Assembly (NCBI GenBank): GCA_947846985.1
Contig: CANTUZ010000011.1
Span: forward strand, 15,054,096-15,118,095
From: Fratercula arctica
Taxonomy: Eukaryota; Chordata; Aves; Charadriiformes; Alcidae
Direction of reading: 5' to 3'
Length of the DNA: 64,000 bases
The notes beneath the pieces are model-generated. The model was given only the letters and a program-made list of their open reading frames with translations, had not been told where the DNA came from and searched no databases. Positions 61,960 through 64,000 of the stretch are shown here, piece after piece. How positions within the stretch are numbered: position 1 is the stretch's first letter; each line of letters starts with the position of its first letter. Position numbers and translations under genes: made by a program.

Positions 61960-62061
61960 TGACCTCTGCTCATCCAAGGACAGCACTCCAGCTGCCCTGC
62001 TGTACGTGCACCGGGCACATCGTGAACGCATGAAACCTATGGATGATGATCTACAAGACAT
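61960..62061 (+). CDS. Possible internal exon of an unidentified gene
   Basis: A pyrimidine-rich acceptor (CTTCTCCTCTTGCCAG) and a strong donor (ACAT|GTAAGT) bound 102 nt, and the interval is open in one frame with phase 2 at both ends. That frame codes for about 33 residues. They include a Ser-Lys-Asp-Ser stretch, Ala-Leu-Leu-Tyr-Val-His-Arg-Ala-His-Arg-Glu-Arg-Met and an acidic Met-Asp-Asp-Asp-Leu end, which read like real protein and not like translated noncoding DNA. I do not recognise the family, and no partner exon could be identified in the window. It does not match what I recall of CARD19 or NINJ1, the mammalian downstream neighbours. Confidence 0.3.
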
Positions 62062-64000
62062 GTAAGTGCGTCTTTGTAATGAGGAACTTGGGCAAAATGA
62101 CCAGTCTGAAAAGTCTGAATCTGCAGGAACTAAAATGCGGAGCCGGGAGAGGCAGTGGCTCTGACGGGAGTGGCCAGCCAGTCGCTGCCGTCCCGTTTTG
62201 TTTTTTTCCTTCTTAGAGTCTGTTTTTAAAAATGATTATCTGAAACTTGCTGAAGGGAGCTTAGTGTGTAATCTGAGCTTTTAAGAAATATGTCATTGTA
62301 TTTTCTTAAACACAAAGAAAGACTTTGTTAAAGGAACTGCCTGCACTGGATCTGGACTTAATTTGTTCCTAAAGAGATCCAGTCCTCTTCAGCTGTGGGA
62401 AAATAAGAAACCATATTGTGATTTAACAATTAACAGATAAAACAAGGAAACACTACATGCTGATGCTGCCAGGACAAGGGTAGTATTTAGTAAATCAAAT
62501 AATTCAGTCAAATAAACAAATCAGTCGGTTTAGCAGGGGGGAAACAGTAATGGCTTTTGAGATTAGCTAACCAGGAAATACATCTGCTGTCCTTTAGATG
62601 CTGGAAAATAAAACATTGTTGGGCGGGTCACTTAGCTTAGCCACTAAATTAGGAGACAGAGATCTGAAATGAATCATGGAGTTTTGGAAATGAGCCGGGC
62701 TCTGTCGATGTGGCATGCCTGCCGTCAGCAGGAAGCCAGGGCTGTGCACAGTGCTGCTCAGCCTGGGAGGGTTTGAAAATCAGCATTACTCGCCTCAAAG
62801 AGCGTAAGGGTTTCATAGCGCCGTTTGCACAGGGCTCATCACTTTTACCGGTACCAAGCATGCATCCTCCCTGTCCGGCTGTGCTCTCTGAATGTCATGG
62901 ATCATACCATGGGAGGGGATTCGGTGGCCCAGCTCCTGCCGAGTACGTGTCTCCCCACAGCCGTGCCCTGTGCCTGGGACGGGTGTCCCTCTCCGCTGTG
63001 GCTATGCGGCTATGCCTGTCTTTCCAAGGCAAACATAAGAGCGATAGGGTTGCAGAAGTCCTGCATGCCATGGGCATGAGGAGGAGCTATATTTAACCCT
63101 TCATGACAAGTATAATTATCTGAGTCTATAGGACAAAAATATCTCCAGGCAATGTGGCACTGTACACCGCAGCTCTCCTGATTGATTGATTTTCACTTCC
63201 ATTTCACTCACAGTGCTCAGAAACACTGTCCCCTAAAAATGTTTAAAATTTAGATGAGAGATTTTAGTCTATGATGTCACACGAAGATGACCAGGTTTTC
63301 AGTTTTGTGGTTAAGATTCTGGTAGCAATTCCAGGGAAACTTTTTAGCAGAGCACAAAATGCAGTGAATCCACAATAGTATAAAACAGTCATAAAAAAAT
63401 CCTCAGCATGCCATACTACCACTGCCTCTTAGTACTAAACAACACCTGTTACTGTAATATTTTAATATACATATGAAATGGTCTTAAAAAATATATGATG
63501 AAAGGAGTTATAAAATGACAATTTTCTTTCCACAAGGTGTCTGTATCTATTACTACAATACATTGCGAAAAATCGCTCTGATACAGGCATGATCAACACC
63601 TCCATGTGCACTGATGGTAACTTAAAAATCTATTTTAATGCTGTTCAGAAGATCTGGATTCCTGAGGGTAAATGGAATAAACTCAGGATGTTCATTCATC
63701 TTTCCAAGGACATGCACCATAAATGTCACAGCATCTGATAATATTAAAAATATTTCAGTGAGATTTTTTTCCCCATGTTCTTACACTTTCCAGAGAAAAA
63801 AAGAGCTGCTTTCATTTGTAGTGCAGAGGTACAGACCAACATTTTCAAGAGTAAATGAGGGCATTCAGGTCTCTCGTTTGCTAATGCAGGCGCATATAAC
63901 GGTGTGAGTTACAGCAGTTGTGGCTGTGCTCAGCAGGAAGGTCTCCATGGGACAGAGAGCACAGGCGTGTGCAATGTTGTGCTGGGGTGCGACGCCGTGC
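62062..64000. other. End of window, nothing recognised
   Basis: No gene, RNA or repeat is supported. Short frames around 62710-63096 overlap each other on both strands without domain content. Confidence 0.4.

Overview
The window looks like a stretch of an avian nuclear chromosome. It has one sparse gene with kilobase-scale introns, GT-AG splice sites and a CpG island at its first exon. It also holds many CR1 LINE copies, several ending in the ATTCTATG-type 3' tandem typical of birds. I see no prokaryotic-style gene packing, and no tRNA, rRNA or CRISPR array. Most long reading frames here are chance frames in GC-rich or repetitive DNA.

The only host gene I can name is SUSD3 (sushi domain-containing protein 3), on the + strand in five coding exons: 16476-16560, 34184-34372, 35869-36016, 39708-39875 and 53250-53463. 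Joined, they give 267 codons plus a TAG stop, and every junction keeps the frame. The protein has a short N-terminal segment, one four-cysteine sushi domain, one membrane helix and a cytoplasmic tail. Recognition rests mainly on exon 3, which encodes the juxtamembrane and membrane segment and is nearly identical to my memory of the mammalian protein. Polyadenylation signals follow at 53622 and 53887.

Layout: 1-15.8 kb is upstream intergenic DNA with an ancient antisense CR1-like ORF2 fossil (about 11.39-12.34 kb) and two antisense CR1 3' fragments. From 15.84 to 17.25 kb there is a G-rich minisatellite leading into the CpG island and exon 1. Intron 1 (16.56-34.18 kb) is largely unique sequence with simple repeats and one old CR1 tail. 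Intron 3 carries a longer antisense CR1. Intron 4 (39.88-53.25 kb) is the repeat-rich part. There a young + strand CR1 with an intact 583-codon reverse transcriptase frame sits inside an older - strand CR1, with three further CR1 fragments and a TTCCCC tract nearby. From 53.9 to 64 kb is downstream DNA with a decayed + strand CR1-like LINE (about 55.32-56.86 kb), another CR1 (59.80-60.42 kb) and a possible, unidentified 102-nt exon at 61960-62061.

I did not find a novel multi-gene system. The observations most worth a second look are the nested CR1 insertion and the order of subfamily activity it implies, the two old LINE fossils, the bird-specific-looking C-terminus of SUSD3, and the unassigned exon candidate. 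All identifications come from reading the sequence and recalled family knowledge; no database search was run.
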